From contig BTPG01000003.1 in the NCBI GenBank assembly GCA_036245525.1, positions 214,170,449 to 214,234,448 on the forward strand: 64,000 bases of DNA. The letters run 5' to 3'. Below, piece after piece: positions 52,613 through 63,152 of this stretch (position 1 is its first letter; the number at the start of each line of letters is the position of its first letter). The notes beneath the pieces were generated by a model. That model was not told where the DNA came from, made no database searches, and worked only from the letters and a program-made list of their open reading frames with translations. The DNA comes from Semisulcospira habei. Lineage: Eukaryota; Mollusca; Gastropoda; Semisulcospiridae. A program made the position numbers and the translations under genes.

Positions 52613-52950
52613 ACGTCACGAGCTTGTTTTGAGCATATGGTAAAAGACTGTCTCCACGTGGCCGTCGCTGTGGGTGTTGGGGCTTCTAATAAATTAAATT
52701 AGAGAATAGAAAGTAATTTCTAGTGAGAAGGGTGACCCACAGGGGGTTCCTACCTGGTTTCCGAACCTTTATGCGGCTTGCTTGCTTGGCTTGGTTAGGA
52801 GACTTCGGTGGCTATCTTCTCTGCTCTTACTATTCTATATATGTGCCGGGGCCAAGGACCGCCACCCTAACGGGCTACTGGTCCCTGCAGCTCCCTTTCT
52901 AGCCTACCACTTCCTATCTATCCCCGCTGGAGATCACTGGCTACACTAGG
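52613..52950. other. Junction region, no recognised gene
   Basis: It lies between the 5' end of the I-like LINE and the SGNH fragment at 52960. No repeat or coding region is recognised. Confidence 0.4.
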
Positions 52951-52959
52951 AAAATAGCT

Positions 52960-53360
52960 TGGTGGACAAAGCTACCAACAGCTTTGCCACCGGTCGACTC
53001 TACTCTGTGAACACTTTTTGCTTTGCTTGGCTGCACTCTGGAGCGCGTCCTCTCCTCACCACTGCTGAGTTGAGAATGATGGCCAAACACGCCTTCCCTA
53101 AAGCGAAGATCTACATGTCCTCCGTCTTGCCAGTAAATAACGAACGCCAGCAAGTAGACCCGTGCATCGCCGAAACCAACATGTGCCTGAGAGAAGTGTG
53201 CGAGTCGCTAAAGCTAAACCTCATTGACAATTACTGTGCCTTCAGATCGTGGGAAAGGCGAACTGAAAACTGGATGGTACACAAATACAATTCATCCCAA
53301 CAGGCGGGGTACCAGCGCCCTTGCCGTCAATATCAAGCGGACATATTCTAGCAGCACCTC
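52960..53360 (+). pseudogene. SGNH esterase C-terminal half of a LINE ORF1
   Basis: HAFPKAKIYMSSVLPVNNERQ and NMCLREVCESLKLNLIDN are the middle-to-late part of an SGNH domain. In the shifted frame DTIHPNRRGTSAL carries the Asp-x-x-His block. The frame changes near 53270. The N-terminal half with the catalytic Ser is absent here. A similar N-terminal half occurs at 36275-36745 on the other side of the I-like LINE, but the overlapping helix differs. Confidence 0.65.
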
Positions 53361-53383
53361 TAGCGTAATGTCGCGTCACAAAG

Positions 53384-54505
53384 ATGGGCAACAACACCCC
53401 GCCAACACACGCTGTGTATATTCCTCCTCAAGCCAACACAGCCACTGCCATTAGTCAGCTTTCTGACATTGTTACTGAACATGAAAATTCAAGTCCAGAC
53501 TGCATTTTACTTGTCGCTGGTGATTTCAACAAAGCCAACCTACGGAAAGAACTGCCAAAATACGTTCAACAAGTGACATGCGCTACGAGAGGTGACAATA
53601 TTCTCGATCACTGTTATTCAACTATCAAGAACACTTTCCATTCAGTCGCACGCGCACCTCTTGGCAATTCTGATCATAACATGATCTACCTAATCCCGTC
53701 ATACAAGCAACAAATCAAGCGTGAAAAGCCCGTCAGGCGCACGGTGCGCAAATGGACGGATGCTGCGGCGGAGACACTTCGCGGCTATTTTGAGGCTACG
53801 GACTGGGGCGTGTTCAGAGATGCAGCTTCGGACATTGACTTATACACAGAGACCGTGACAAATTACATCAAATTTTGTGAGAACCAGTGTATTCCAACCA
53901 AAACTACTTTGCAATATCCGAATGACAAGCCCTGGTTTCATGGTGCCATCAAACAAAAAGTGAATGCTAAAGACTATGCATTTTTATCAGGTGACAAACA
54001 ACAATACACAAAGGCAAAATATGATTTACAGCGAAGCATTAAAGCAGCTAAGCTGAGCTACCGTAGTAAGCTTGAAAATAATCTGTCCACAAACAACTCA
54101 CGTGACTTATGGCAAGGCTTACAGAAAATTACAAACTACAAGCAAGCATCTAAACCAGCAGACACACAAGACCCCACACTACCAGACAAACTGAACGTGT
54201 TTTACAGCAGATTTGACAAGCAAAACGACCACCCCCCTGTGCTGCATACACCCAGTGACGAGGACACTCAACCTTTTCTTGTCTATGAGCACGATGTCAA
54301 GCAAATGCTTGAGAGGTTGAATGTCCGCAAAGCTGCAGGCCCGGATGAAATTTCGCACAGCCTGCTCCGTCATTGCTCTAGCCAGATCTCAAACGTCTTC
54401 ACAGACATCTTTAACTGGTCCCTCAGAATCTGTAAAGTTCCACTATGCTTCAAAAAATCTGTTATCATTCCGGTCCCGAAAAAGTCCACAGTTTTCCTCC
54501 CTTAA
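53384..54505 (+). pseudogene. Rex1-like LINE endonuclease (partial) and RT start
   Basis: 373 codons that begin inside the endonuclease: VYIPPQANTATA, LLVAGDFNKANLRKELP (catalytic Asp-Asn), RGDNILDHCYSTI and GNSDHNMIYLIP (Ser-Asp-His). A linker with KPWFHGAIKQKVNAKDYAF follows, then VRKAAGPDEISHSLLR at the RT start. The first ~60 residues of the endonuclease (first Asn and Glu) are missing, apparently deleted at about 53370. The frame ends at 54505 within the RT fingers. Confidence 0.8.
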
Positions 54506-54863
54506 CGATTACAGGCCTGTTGCCCTTACGTCTGTCATTATGAAAACGTTTGAGCGTCTGGTTCTGCAACACATTAACACTGTCTGGTTCTGCAACACAT
54601 TAACCCACCTTAGATCCCTACCAGTTTGCCTATTGGGTGAATCGGTCAGTGGAAGATGCCGTATCCCTGGGTCTGCATCGTGTTCTGGAACATCTTGAGA
54701 AGGCCAACACGTATGTTGGGGTGTTATTTGTGGACTACAGCTCCGCATTTAATACTATTGTGCCACCCAAGCTCTATGAGAAACTGATCCAGCTATGTTT
54801 TGACAGTTGACTATGCATGTGGATCAAAGATTTTTTTGTCAGGTAGACCTCAGGTAGTCAGAG
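54506..54863 (+). pseudogene. Rex1-like RT core, frameshifted
   Basis: NDYRPVALTSVIMKTFERLVL comes first, followed by a duplicated 26-bp unit (54556-54578 and 54582-54604, GTCTGGTTCTGCAACACATTAAC). YQFAYWVNRSVEDAVSL and VGVLFVDYSSAFNTIVP (first catalytic Asp) follow in other frames. The 26-bp duplication is not a multiple of three and breaks the reading frame. Confidence 0.75.
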
Positions 54864-55775
54864 TTGGTCCATGCAGTCAGCATTCAGAACCAGGGAGTCG
54901 ACAGTCAGGTGGGTGTAACCACTGGTTCATGTAGTCGCGTTTCTAAATCCGTCACACTGAGCACGGGTGCACCCCAAGGTTGTGTTTTGTCCCCTATGTT
55001 ATACTCTCTTTTTACCCATGATTGTACATCAACCGATGATAACTCCCTTACAGTTACATTTGCTGACGACACCACTGTTGAAGTTTTTATTTTAAACAAC
55101 AATGAAACAGCATACAGAGAGAGAGTAGATGAACTTGTTGGCTGGTGTTCTGACAATAACCTTGACTTGAATGTGCCCAAAACAAAAGAGATGGTCATGG
55201 ATTTCAGGAAAATCAAAAGTGACATTGTTCCCCTCACTATTCATGGTAGTCATGTTGAAATTGTTGAGTGTTTCAGGTTTCTCGGCACCCACATCTCAAA
55301 CGATCTTAAATGGGAGAAAAACGTTGATTCTTTAGTGAAAAAATCACAGCAAAGACTGTATTTTCTCAGACGTCTTAAAACGTTTGGCGTCAGCATACAC
55401 ATTTTGACCAACTTCTACCGGGCAGTTATTGAAAGTCTTTTGACCTTCTCCCTGACCGTTTGGTTTGGCAGCACCACACAGAAAGAGCGATCCAAATTAA
55501 ACAGAGTAGTAAACACTGCATCGAAAATCATAGGTATCGATTTGCCCTCGTTAGAGTCTCTCTTCCACGAAAGAATGCTAAAAAAGGCTAGATCCATCCT
55601 CAGAGATGTTTCCCACCCAGCCCATGAGTTGTTTGAGATGTTGCCATCAGGGTGCCGTTACAGAGTGATCGGAACACGCACGAGTCGTTTTAAAAACAGT
55701 TTTTACCCAACTGCTGTCAAGGCTTTTAATGATGCAAACAAACGCCAAAGCTCACCCATCCGTCCCAGTGTTTAA
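54864..55775 (+). pseudogene. Rex1-like RT palm and C-terminus
   Basis: 303 codons with GAPQGCVLSPMLYSLFTHDC, catalytic FADDTTVEV (about residue 67), VDELVGWCSDNNLDLNVPKTKE and FRFLGTHISNDLKWEKN. The C-terminal block NRVVNTASKIIGIDLPSL with SGCRYRVIGTRTSRFKNSFYP follows. It ends at a natural-looking stop (55773-55775). The RT catalytic Asp pair is kept, but upstream breaks prevent a full protein. Confidence 0.85.
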
Positions 55776-56248
55776 TAAAATGTGTATATGATAGTTACGG
55801 AGCGGTCGGGTGAAACTGACTGAGTACAAGATAAGCCATCGGTGCCAATTAATCATTAGCGCGCGTCTAGTCATACTGACTGGAAGGACTGTTTATGATA
55901 CTAGAAGAGGATGCTCTTCTAACATCCTACTACTAAGTGTATCTGCTGTCAAACATCCCTCAGGGCATGTAGATAACTGAGGAAGCAGAGCCGGTAGAAC
56001 ATTACACACAGGCACAACATACACATCATTAGTCCCGCAGCGGGAAGTGACTGCATACCACAGCAGCAGGTGGCTGGCCAAACTAATGTGTAAGCCCGGC
56101 CTGGAAATAGGGCTAACTGCACTGCTGTGTCTATGATGCAAGTGATGTGTTCAGTTTTATATTATGATATGTCCTATGTCATTTGTGTTACTGTCAAATC
56201 GTGTTTATTGCCTTTATGTTTAGACCACAATAGTTACCAAGGCATACG
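55776..56248 (+). other. 3' region of the Rex1-like LINE
   Basis: A non-coding 3' untranslated region that leads to the GT microsatellite and the ATCAC tail. Confidence 0.5.
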
Positions 56249-56258
56249 GTGTGTGTGT

Positions 56259-56341
<83 letters not shown>
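56249..56341. repeat. (GT)n microsatellite
   Basis: About 46 GT units in the 3' region of the Rex1-like LINE. Confidence 0.97.
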
Positions 56342-56344
<3 letters not shown>

Positions 56345-56569
56345 ACGTGAGTAGCTTAATTATATTTTGATGTGTTTAATGTTCTTCTTTTTTATGTTGC
56401 GCGGCACCGCAACGAGTTCGTAATGTATTGTTACACATGGCAATAAAGTTCTATCACATCACATCACATCACAAGACAAGCATGATAGCGAGGACAGAAA
56501 CTCGCGACAAGTACGTGGACTGCACCGAGGGCCGCCACAGCTGAAAACTTCGCCTGATCAGAGGGATCC

Positions 56570-56880
56570 AAATCCCTGTGAGAAAGCTACCCAGATAATG
56601 TCGGGTAATCCCATCCAGCCGGTCGATAGATCAAAGGATGCACCGACCACTGACCCGAAGCAACAGCGACCCCTCTACGGCTATGCTCCACAGCATATGA
56701 GCCCCCCCCCCCCCCCCCCCCGCCTGTTGCCCCGATTGGTCGGCCTACATACCCGTACCCTTCTTACTTTTACCCCACCCCCTCCAGTGCCAGCCCTCAG
56801 CCTCACGTGGGCAGCTTAGCGACAGTGACTTTGCAGTGCTGTTTAATCTGCTTGACAGGATCAGGCCACGTGCCGGACAG
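56570..56880 (+). pseudogene. C-terminal end of CR1-like LINE ORF1 (copy D)
   Basis: Pro-rich sequence around a C-run (56703-56720). In one frame GYAPQHMSPPPPPP, and past it in another frame QLSDSDFAVLFNLLDRIRP, a short helix followed by a stop. This parallels the ALKLLAQFLQSLS end of ORF1 in copy B. The frame is broken at the C-run. Confidence 0.45.
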
Positions 56881-57294
56881 TAGACAGTGCGATTCTAGGC
56901 GTCTGGTGTACTTTCTTGCCCAGGGATTTTGGACAGGTTTCTAGTGTGCGATCGGTTAACGTCTTAATTGGAATAACAAATCGACGAAGTTGATATTTAT
57001 TTCTTTTAATTATTTTATCTTCTTTGTAATAGAGTAGCTTGTAGTCATAACATTTATTCTCGTTTTTATTCAATCACCTTTTTGTGATAATCAGTTATCT
57101 TGTACTTTGCATTTATCGACATTATCTCTAATTGACACTTCATACACCAAGGGAATACTGTCTCTTCCTGTAGTTCTATTTGTGTACAAAACCTTCCTTG
57201 TCACAAAGCTTTATTTTATATATATATATATATACCTCTTCAAAGAAGACAATTTTTGTACTTTTATATACTTTAACGTTCATAGTGATAGTAT

Positions 57295-57922
57295 GCCTGG
57301 CGGTGGTACAAAAAATGATTTATTTTGTAGTGGTGGACTTAAAATAGGTCACCTGAATATCTATCATCTTGTCAATAAGGTGCCAGATCTCTGTGTGTTT
57401 TTGAACCAGCTTGAACACTTCTACATTTTTGGTGTTTCTGAATCAAGACTTAAGAATAAAATCAGAAATGCTTCCATCTCTATTCCTAACTATAAAATAT
57501 TTCGTAAAGATGCCGCTTTGCCTCAACACACAGGGCTAGCGATTTACATGCATACGTCTGTATCTAGCTACGCCAAGAGTCGGCAAGACATCGAATTTAC
57601 CAAAGTGGAGTGTATGTGGCTCGATTTAAAAACACCACAATCATCCCCTATACTAATCGGCTTTGTCTATAGAAATCCGGCAGCCGGCTGGGATTGGTTT
57701 GATGAATTTACAGCTTTGATGGACAAGGCAAGTCAGAGCAAGTGTGACATATTTCTCCTAGGTGATTTTAATATAGACCTATCTAGACCTAAGGGATCAA
57801 ATGCAGCATGGATCACGACCACATCGCTATTTGGTTTGACACAAATAATTAAAGCGCAAACTCGAATCACACCTACATCATCCAGGCTCATTGATCATAT
57901 TTATGTTACCAACAGGACATAA
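57295..57922 (+). pseudogene. CR1-like LINE endonuclease (copy D)
   Basis: From ATG 57292-57294 region: LKIGHLNIYHLVNKVPD, FGVSESRLKNKI (Glu), IGFVYRNPAAGWDWF, IFLLGDFNIDLSRP (GDFN box) and SRLIDHIYVTN. A stop at 57920-57922 cuts it before the SDH block. That block is still readable in another frame (LAISDHNPVC, about 57945). Very similar in architecture to the endonuclease of copy B, and it retains the Asn that copy B lost. Confidence 0.85.
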
Positions 57923-58628
57923 TAACTAGTGCGAATATCCCGACCTTAGCCATTAGTGATCATAACCCGGTATGTTGTACAATTGCTCTGAAGCTTGATA
58001 GGCCAAAGAAAAACAAACACACAACTAGTATCGTTCTTATCAAACATTTGATAGGGATAAATTCATGCACGATTTTGCACATCATTTGATGATGTATACT
58101 GCCACACTTGCCCTGACAATGCCTTGTCTTGCTGGATGAGTCTGTTCCTCGGAGTCCTTAACAAGCACGCGCCCCTCAGAGTAAAACGCGTTAAACATGC
58201 TACCATGCCGCCATGGTTAACATTAGACATTAAAAATGCTATGTCGCTCAGAGACAAACTTAGAAAAGAAAAACGCTTTGATGACTACAAAAAAACAACG
58301 TAATCAATTAAAATATCTGATAAGGGCTGCAAGAAAAGCATTCTTCAACCAATGATCTCAGAAAACCGTGACAGCATCCATTTGGAGAGCACTAAATGCT
58401 AATACTAAAGGAAAAACAGCCCCATAAATACCATCTCATTTAACTTCAGACAAATTTAACAAGTATTTCCTACCAGCCGCCGAAAATCTAGCTCAATCGG
58501 CATCAAATACCAGTACGCAATATAGTATATCAAGTCTTCTGAGATCTTTCAGCGAAGCAACAAATATAGCACAAAAATTCGTAATTCCTAATATATCAAT
58601 AGCAGAAGTCGGCAAGTATATTTCTGAC

Positions 58629-59126
58629 ATGCCGAATAAGAAAAGTAGAGGGATTGATGATATCGATAACCAATCGCCAAAATTGTCGTTGACTTACACA
58701 ATACAATCCCTTACATACATTTTTAATCTGTGTATAAATAAAAGTACTTTTCCTACAGTCATGAAGGAAGCAAAGGTAGTTCCCATCCCCAAAACTAAAA
58801 ACCTTGAAGATATTCATAATTACCGACCGATCTCTTTGCCAAAGCCATTAGAGCGGCACATTCACAAGCATCTTCTTAATTTCCTTGAGAAGAGTAATTT
58901 ATTAATCATGCATCAGTCCGGTTTTCGCTCGACCCATTCTTGCCAGTCAGCACTCACACATATTGTAGATTGCTGGCTAGAGTCAATTAATAAAAATTTA
59001 ATGTCGGGAGCAGTTTTCCTAGATCTTAAAAAAGCTTTTGATCTTGTAGACCATGAGATTCTCTTACATAAGCTTACAATATACCACATGGACGAAACTA
59101 CAATAACGTTTCTCAGATCCTATTAG
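58629..59126 (+). pseudogene. CR1-like RT, N-terminal half (copy D)
   Basis: KKSRGIDDIDNQSPKLSL, KVVPIPKTKNLEDIHNYRPI, LIMHQSGFRSTHSCQSALT and AVFLDLKKAFDLVDHE (first catalytic Asp). There is a small deletion after RPISL relative to copy B. The stop at 59124-59126 interrupts the palm, and matching sequence continues to 59169 in frame. Confidence 0.85.
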
Positions 59127-59168
59127 GAAGACCGAAAGCAAAAAGTATACGTCCATGGTCAGTACTCT

Positions 59169-60110
59169 ATGCAAGGCCATGTTAAATTTGGAGTTTCCCA
59201 AGGATCAATTCTAGGACCCCTCCTATCTTTACTTTTCATAAATGACCTTCCTTTGCATATTTCCGACCCTAACGTTAATTGTAATCTCTTTGCGGATGAT
59301 ACAAGCCTTCAATTTCCTGAAAAGAACAGTCATGATATTAGTCGTCGTCTACAATCCAGTCTTGACGAAGTTTCTGATTGGTGCTGTAAAAACCACATGA
59401 TACTACATCCTGATCAGACGAAGAGCATGTTAATCACCTCACGACAAAAACATCAACTTCACCCCCATCCACTAACGCTCAGTCTTAACTGCCAACCTAT
59501 TGAACAAGTTCATGAACTCACCTTCCTTGGAATACGTATAGATGAGCAGCTAAGTTGGGAGAAACATGTGACTAACATCTGTAAGAAGATATCAAAAAAT
59601 ATATTTCTTTTATCACAGTTGAGAAGTGTGACTGACAGAAATACACGAAAAATGTTTTTTTCATGCGCACATTAGATCCCATGTTGATTACATCTCCACT
59701 GTTTGGGATGGTAGCGGTGATGTGGATATCAAAAACTAAATTCACTATACAAAAGAGCCATTAAAATTGTAGATATAAGACCCATTCCTACCGCTGAAAA
59801 ACTGCAAAGTCTCAAACTTCTTGGCCTTCGTCAACAACTCGTTTACAACAAGTGCATACTTATGTTTAAAATTCTCCACAAGAAAGCTCCACAGTATCTA
59901 ACAGCTAAATTTACTCCACAACGACAGTGTGAAAGGTCCTCGAGGAACAGTACTCTTCCATTACCACTACCTTGCATTGACTTATTCAAATCAAGCCTAG
60001 CCTTTTCGGGACCACTTTTATGGAATTCACTTCCTCAACATTTAAAAACACTAACCCACCTTGCCTCCTTTAAAACAAAACTACACATATACCTGATGCA
60101 AACTGCTTAG
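59169..60110 (+). pseudogene. CR1-like RT, C-terminal half (copy D)
   Basis: VKFGVSQGSILGPLLSLLFIND, catalytic LFADDTSLQF, LTFLGIRIDEQLSWEKH. A frame break near 59660 is followed by DYISTVWDGSGDVDIK in another frame. From 59862 comes the C-terminal block MFKILHKKAPQYLTAKF and LAFSGPLLWNSLP with a stop at 60108-60110. One single-base deletion near 59740 is likely. Confidence 0.85.
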
Positions 60111-60255
60111 ATATATTATTTTTTTATTCTGTCATTTTGATGAAAGGTTATGTAAATGTATATATGTTAGTACGTGCATTTACACGGCTGTAAACGTGTG
60201 TGTATGTATGTTTGATTCTTGGTACTTTGTGCTTGTTTTTACTGTGCTATATTAT

Positions 60256-60256
<1 letters not shown>

Positions 60257-60321
<65 letters not shown>
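60257..60321. repeat. Poly(T)44-poly(G)21 junction
   Basis: 44 T residues directly followed by 21 G residues, within the 3' region of LINE copy D. Confidence 0.97.
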
Positions 60322-60700
60322 CTTTTTTTGTTTGTTTGTGTCTTCTTTTTTTTTTCCTTTTTTTCCCCTACGTAATTTGTGCTGAGGAGTGTTATTTCCT
60401 TTTTTTTGTATTTGTTTATTGCTACCTTAGTATCATTTTCTGTCCTGTACTGCGTGTGTCTGTACTTATTTAGTTATGATCTTTGTTTGCGTTAAATATT
60501 TTTTTGCTTGTCTTCATGTTGTAGTATGTTAGCAATGGTAAGTTTGAAAAATGACGTATTTGTATCTGTCAAAACTTCTACCGTTATGTAATAAAGTTTC
60601 ATCATCATCTCTCTCCAGGTTTCAAAAATGGCTATGTCTATGACGATGTCAATGCCTCAACCGTTGATAAATAAAGATTCATTGAATCATTGAATCATTG

Positions 60701-60702
<2 letters not shown>

Positions 60703-60794
<92 letters not shown>

Positions 60795-60800
60795 CCTCTC
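60703..60800. repeat. (TC)n tract 4
   Basis: About 95 bp of TC directly after the (ATTGAATC)n tail of copy D. Confidence 0.97.
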
Positions 60801-61059
60801 TGTAATACTAGTACTGCTGGCACAGACAAAACGCGTGTGCTGTTCTGAATTATGGACTGACGTCGTCGGTCCTAGGGACCAAAATCACAGGTCAACACAC
60901 ACATAAACCCAATTCGGACAACATTATCTAAAGTGAAGTCGCGTGAGATAACTCAACTTGCACGAGGATTATGCGTAAAGTCTACCAAAGCGGTCATAGG
61001 TTACTATAACAGCCTGCACAGCAGGCTGATTTGAATAAGTATCTATGCCACTTGCAGTT
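60801..61059. other. No recognised feature
   Basis: Unique-looking sequence between the TC tract and the piggyBac-like element; no gene is seen. Confidence 0.4.
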
Positions 61060-61955
61060 CCTTTCGCCGCCGATCTCGCCGATTGGCGAGTACGTGGCTC
61101 GCCGCCGATCTCGCCTTTTGGCGAGTAACACAGTGAGTTCACTGCGCTTGATCATGACTATAATGTATGAGGTAGTTTTGGTCAATAATAGTGCATCATC
61201 TTACATTCCAGCGCTAACTTTGAGTGCTTTTGAGAGTTTTGAGCGAAGAAATTGCGAGTTTTTCTGACTTTTTTGGAGAGGTGCTTTTTCATGATAGCTA
61301 AAACTTCGAAAGGACGAAGTGAGCGGCACAAGAGACTATCTACGGAGGAAGTTTTGCGTCGTTTGAACCTCATACGATCACAAACTGATGTTCATTCGAA
61401 CGAGGAGCATCCATGTGGCAACAAAGTTGACAAAGAGCTTTTTGGAAATTTACAAGATAGCTCTGATAACGATCCGAGTACGAGCACTCTCGCGAGCAGA
61501 TTTCGTGTAGAAGAGTGTTGTGTATTCTTCATGGACTATGCTTGCGAGTTGGTGTGTTATGGATTATCTGTAGAGCTCTGAACAACCAACTATGCTTCAG
61601 TTGTGAGTTAAACATTTTCTCAATATATTTCTTGACATGTTATCATGTGTTTGTTACTTTGTTAGTGACTGCCATGCGTGTAAACTGTCTGTTGTGTGTG
61701 TTGAGAACACAGATTTTGTCTATTCTTCTTGCATCAGGCCAGATATAAAACTTTGAGTGAGTCACATGAAGACAAAAGGTGTCAGTGTACAAATTTGTTT
61801 TCTTAACTCCATTTTTCTTTAAAATGAAGTAATTCGGTTCAGTGGTTCAAGAGTTATAGCATTTTAAAGATAAGAGGTGTTACGCCACAGCGGTCGGGCA
61901 AAACAGCTGCGGCGCTGGGAAATGCAACATTTTAACACCTGTGGCGGCGAAAGGG
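61060..61955 (+). mobile_element. piggyBac-like element, internally deleted
   Basis: Terminal inverted repeats CCTTTCGCCGCC (61060-61071) and GGCGGCGAAAGG (61943-61954) bound 896 bp. Two subterminal copies of CTCGCC-N-TTGGCGAGTA lie near the left end. A transposase-like N-terminus is present, but the catalytic core is missing. The flanks (AGTT / TTTA) are not intact TTAA copies, so it has aged or ends imperfectly. Assignment rests on terminal pattern plus the N-terminal protein. Confidence 0.55.
61291..61581 (+). pseudogene. piggyBac-like transposase N-terminus, truncated
   Basis: 96 codons from ATG 61291. A basic start KGRSERHKRLSTEEVLRRL is followed by an acidic, Ser-rich region (QDSSDNDPSTST). 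piggyBac transposases often start with a short RxLTxEEAL-type helix followed by an acidic linker, which this resembles. After residue 70 the sequence (CVFFMDYACELVCYG) is unrelated, and the DDD catalytic domain is absent, so it cannot transpose. It could also be a chance ORF in a MITE. Confidence 0.45.
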
Positions 61956-62221
61956 TTTAGCGTTTAGGGCCTCTAGATTTCAGGAGGGAAGCAATGACGA
62001 TTTCGGTTTGGAGCGCAAAATGACAAGCTCGTCTTATTGACCGCGTCAATAGATGTAGATTTGACCAGCAAGAGGCGTAGATTCTCATGAGGCCCCGTAA
62101 ACCGAGTGTCTCAGATGCCGCAACTGCAGAAAGAGGTTATGTTAACGCCGAAAGGCTCCCAACCGCGCACGAGAGCGAAGTCCCGCCGAATAACCAGTGT
62201 GTACCAGAAACATAGACAACA
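61956..62221. other. No recognised feature
   Basis: Unique-looking, moderately GC-rich sequence; no gene or repeat is seen. Confidence 0.4.
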
Positions 62222-62480
62222 CTCCAAACGTCTCCAAGAGGCATAGATCATGAGGGCTCATGAGGATCTATGCCTCTTGGAGATGTTTGGAGCGTTGGCT
62301 GTGCTTACAGCACCATTTTGTGATCCGCCGTTCCAGGCTTATGAGGATCTATGCCTCTTGGAGATGTTTGGAGCGTTGTCTGTGCTTACAGCACAATCTG
62401 GTGACCCGCCATTCCAGGCTTATGAGGATCTATGCCTCTTGGAGATGTTTGGAGTGTCGTCTGTGCTAATGATATTCGCT
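62222..62480. repeat. Hairpin followed by 81-bp tandem repeat (x3)
   Basis: The left arm CTCCAAACGTCTCCAAGAGG... (62222-62254) is inverted in 62257-62292, forming a stem of about 33 bp with a 2-bp loop. Its right arm is the first unit of an 81-bp tandem repeat (landmark ATGAGGATCTATGCCTCTTG at 62260, 62341 and 62422). A related sequence lies at 10102-10140. Confidence 0.9.
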
Positions 62481-62705
62481 GGATACCCGCCGTGATTTCG
62501 CTCCCTTTCATTGTTGGCAGCCGTTCGCAGCAACAAAAAAAAACAAAAACAGCATGATTCCTAAACGTTTTGGTTTGAGGGGACACAGCTTTTGTCATTC
62601 CGTGTTAGAGCATTGTCCTAAAATACTTCACCAATACAATGAGCATAAAGTACGAGAGAGGTACTCTGAGGACTGCGTATGTTTTGGAGTTGATACAACC
62701 TAAAC

Positions 62706-62733
62706 AGTTCAAGGGTGATGCCAAGCTATCCTT
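62706..62733. repeat. Half copy of the hairpin repeat family
   Basis: CAGTTCAAGGGTGATGCC followed by AAGCTATCC matches pieces of the arms of the hairpins at 10571 and 13838. The centre is deleted. Confidence 0.6.
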
Positions 62734-62747
62734 TCACCTTCAAATAG

Positions 62748-62792
62748 TACTGACGAACAAAAGAAATGCGAAATTTCGTTTGTTCGTCAGTA
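62748..62792. repeat. Short perfect hairpin (14-bp arms)
   Basis: TACTGACGAACAAA at 62748-62761 is the exact reverse complement of TTTGTTCGTCAGTA at 62779-62792. Inner bases (GAAAT / ATTTC) extend the stem. Confidence 0.85.
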
Positions 62793-63152
62793 TTATTATC
62801 ACGGTCGACAATTTTTAAAAAATGCACGAGTGGGAGGAAATCGTACAGTTTATGTGTCTCTCCCATGCTCCGAGTAGACTATATAGGTACAGCTGGCAGT
62901 GTTCATGTTCGGAGACCTTATCAGGGTTACAACTGGGAGTCCTGTCTTGTGCCGTAATGTCACGTCTTCTGTGACACTGAGAACATCACGTATCCTGCAT
63001 TATGAGGCCACAGAGCAAAAGTACAGGTCACAGGCTACAATTGCTTTTTTCTCTTTTCTCGTCTCTTGGCCTCAGTCTGTCCGTGTACCCAATCCATAAA
63101 GATTTTCTTTCTCTCATCCATGTGCTGATATCTTTATCGTACAACACGCAAA
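62793..63152. other. No recognised feature
   Basis: No gene or repeat is identified in this AT-balanced stretch. Confidence 0.4.

Larger units (their letters stand above)
36790..52700 (-). mobile_element. I-like LINE (gag-like ORF1, EN-RT-RNase H), split by LTR element
   Basis: A minus-strand LINE of about 6 kb whose parts are ORF1 (52303-50460), ORF2 (50459-47445), RNase H (47444-47035) and a C-terminal CCHC part (37200-36985). It is interrupted between 46901 and 37200 by the complete Ty3/gypsy-type element. Removing that with one CTAG copy leaves the LINE frame continuous across the join. LINEs with RNase H and a CCHC ORF1 belong to the I superclade; the exact family is not determined. A 25-bp minisatellite precedes ORF1. 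Confidence 0.85.
52950..56472 (+). mobile_element. Rex1-like LINE, decayed
   Basis: In order: SGNH-type ORF1 C-terminal half, endonuclease lacking its N-terminus, RT with several frame breaks, a 3' region with a GT microsatellite, CAATAAAGTTC and an (ATCAC)n tail (56452-56472). The endonuclease motifs resemble the Rex1/Babar group I know from fish (VYIPPQAN, GDFNKANLR, LDHCYSTI). The element is not functional. Confidence 0.8.
56570..60702 (+). mobile_element. CR1-like LINE copy D
   Basis: It contains the C-terminal end of ORF1 (56570-56880, Pro-rich with a C-run), an endonuclease (57295-57922), degenerate linker sequence, RT in three frames and a 3' end. The 3' end has TTAGCAATGGTAAGTTTGAAAAATG and AATAAAG, plus a second related terminus (CCGTTGATAAATAAAGATTC) with (ATTGAATC)n, followed by (TC)n. 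It is the same family as copies A and B. Confidence 0.85.
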
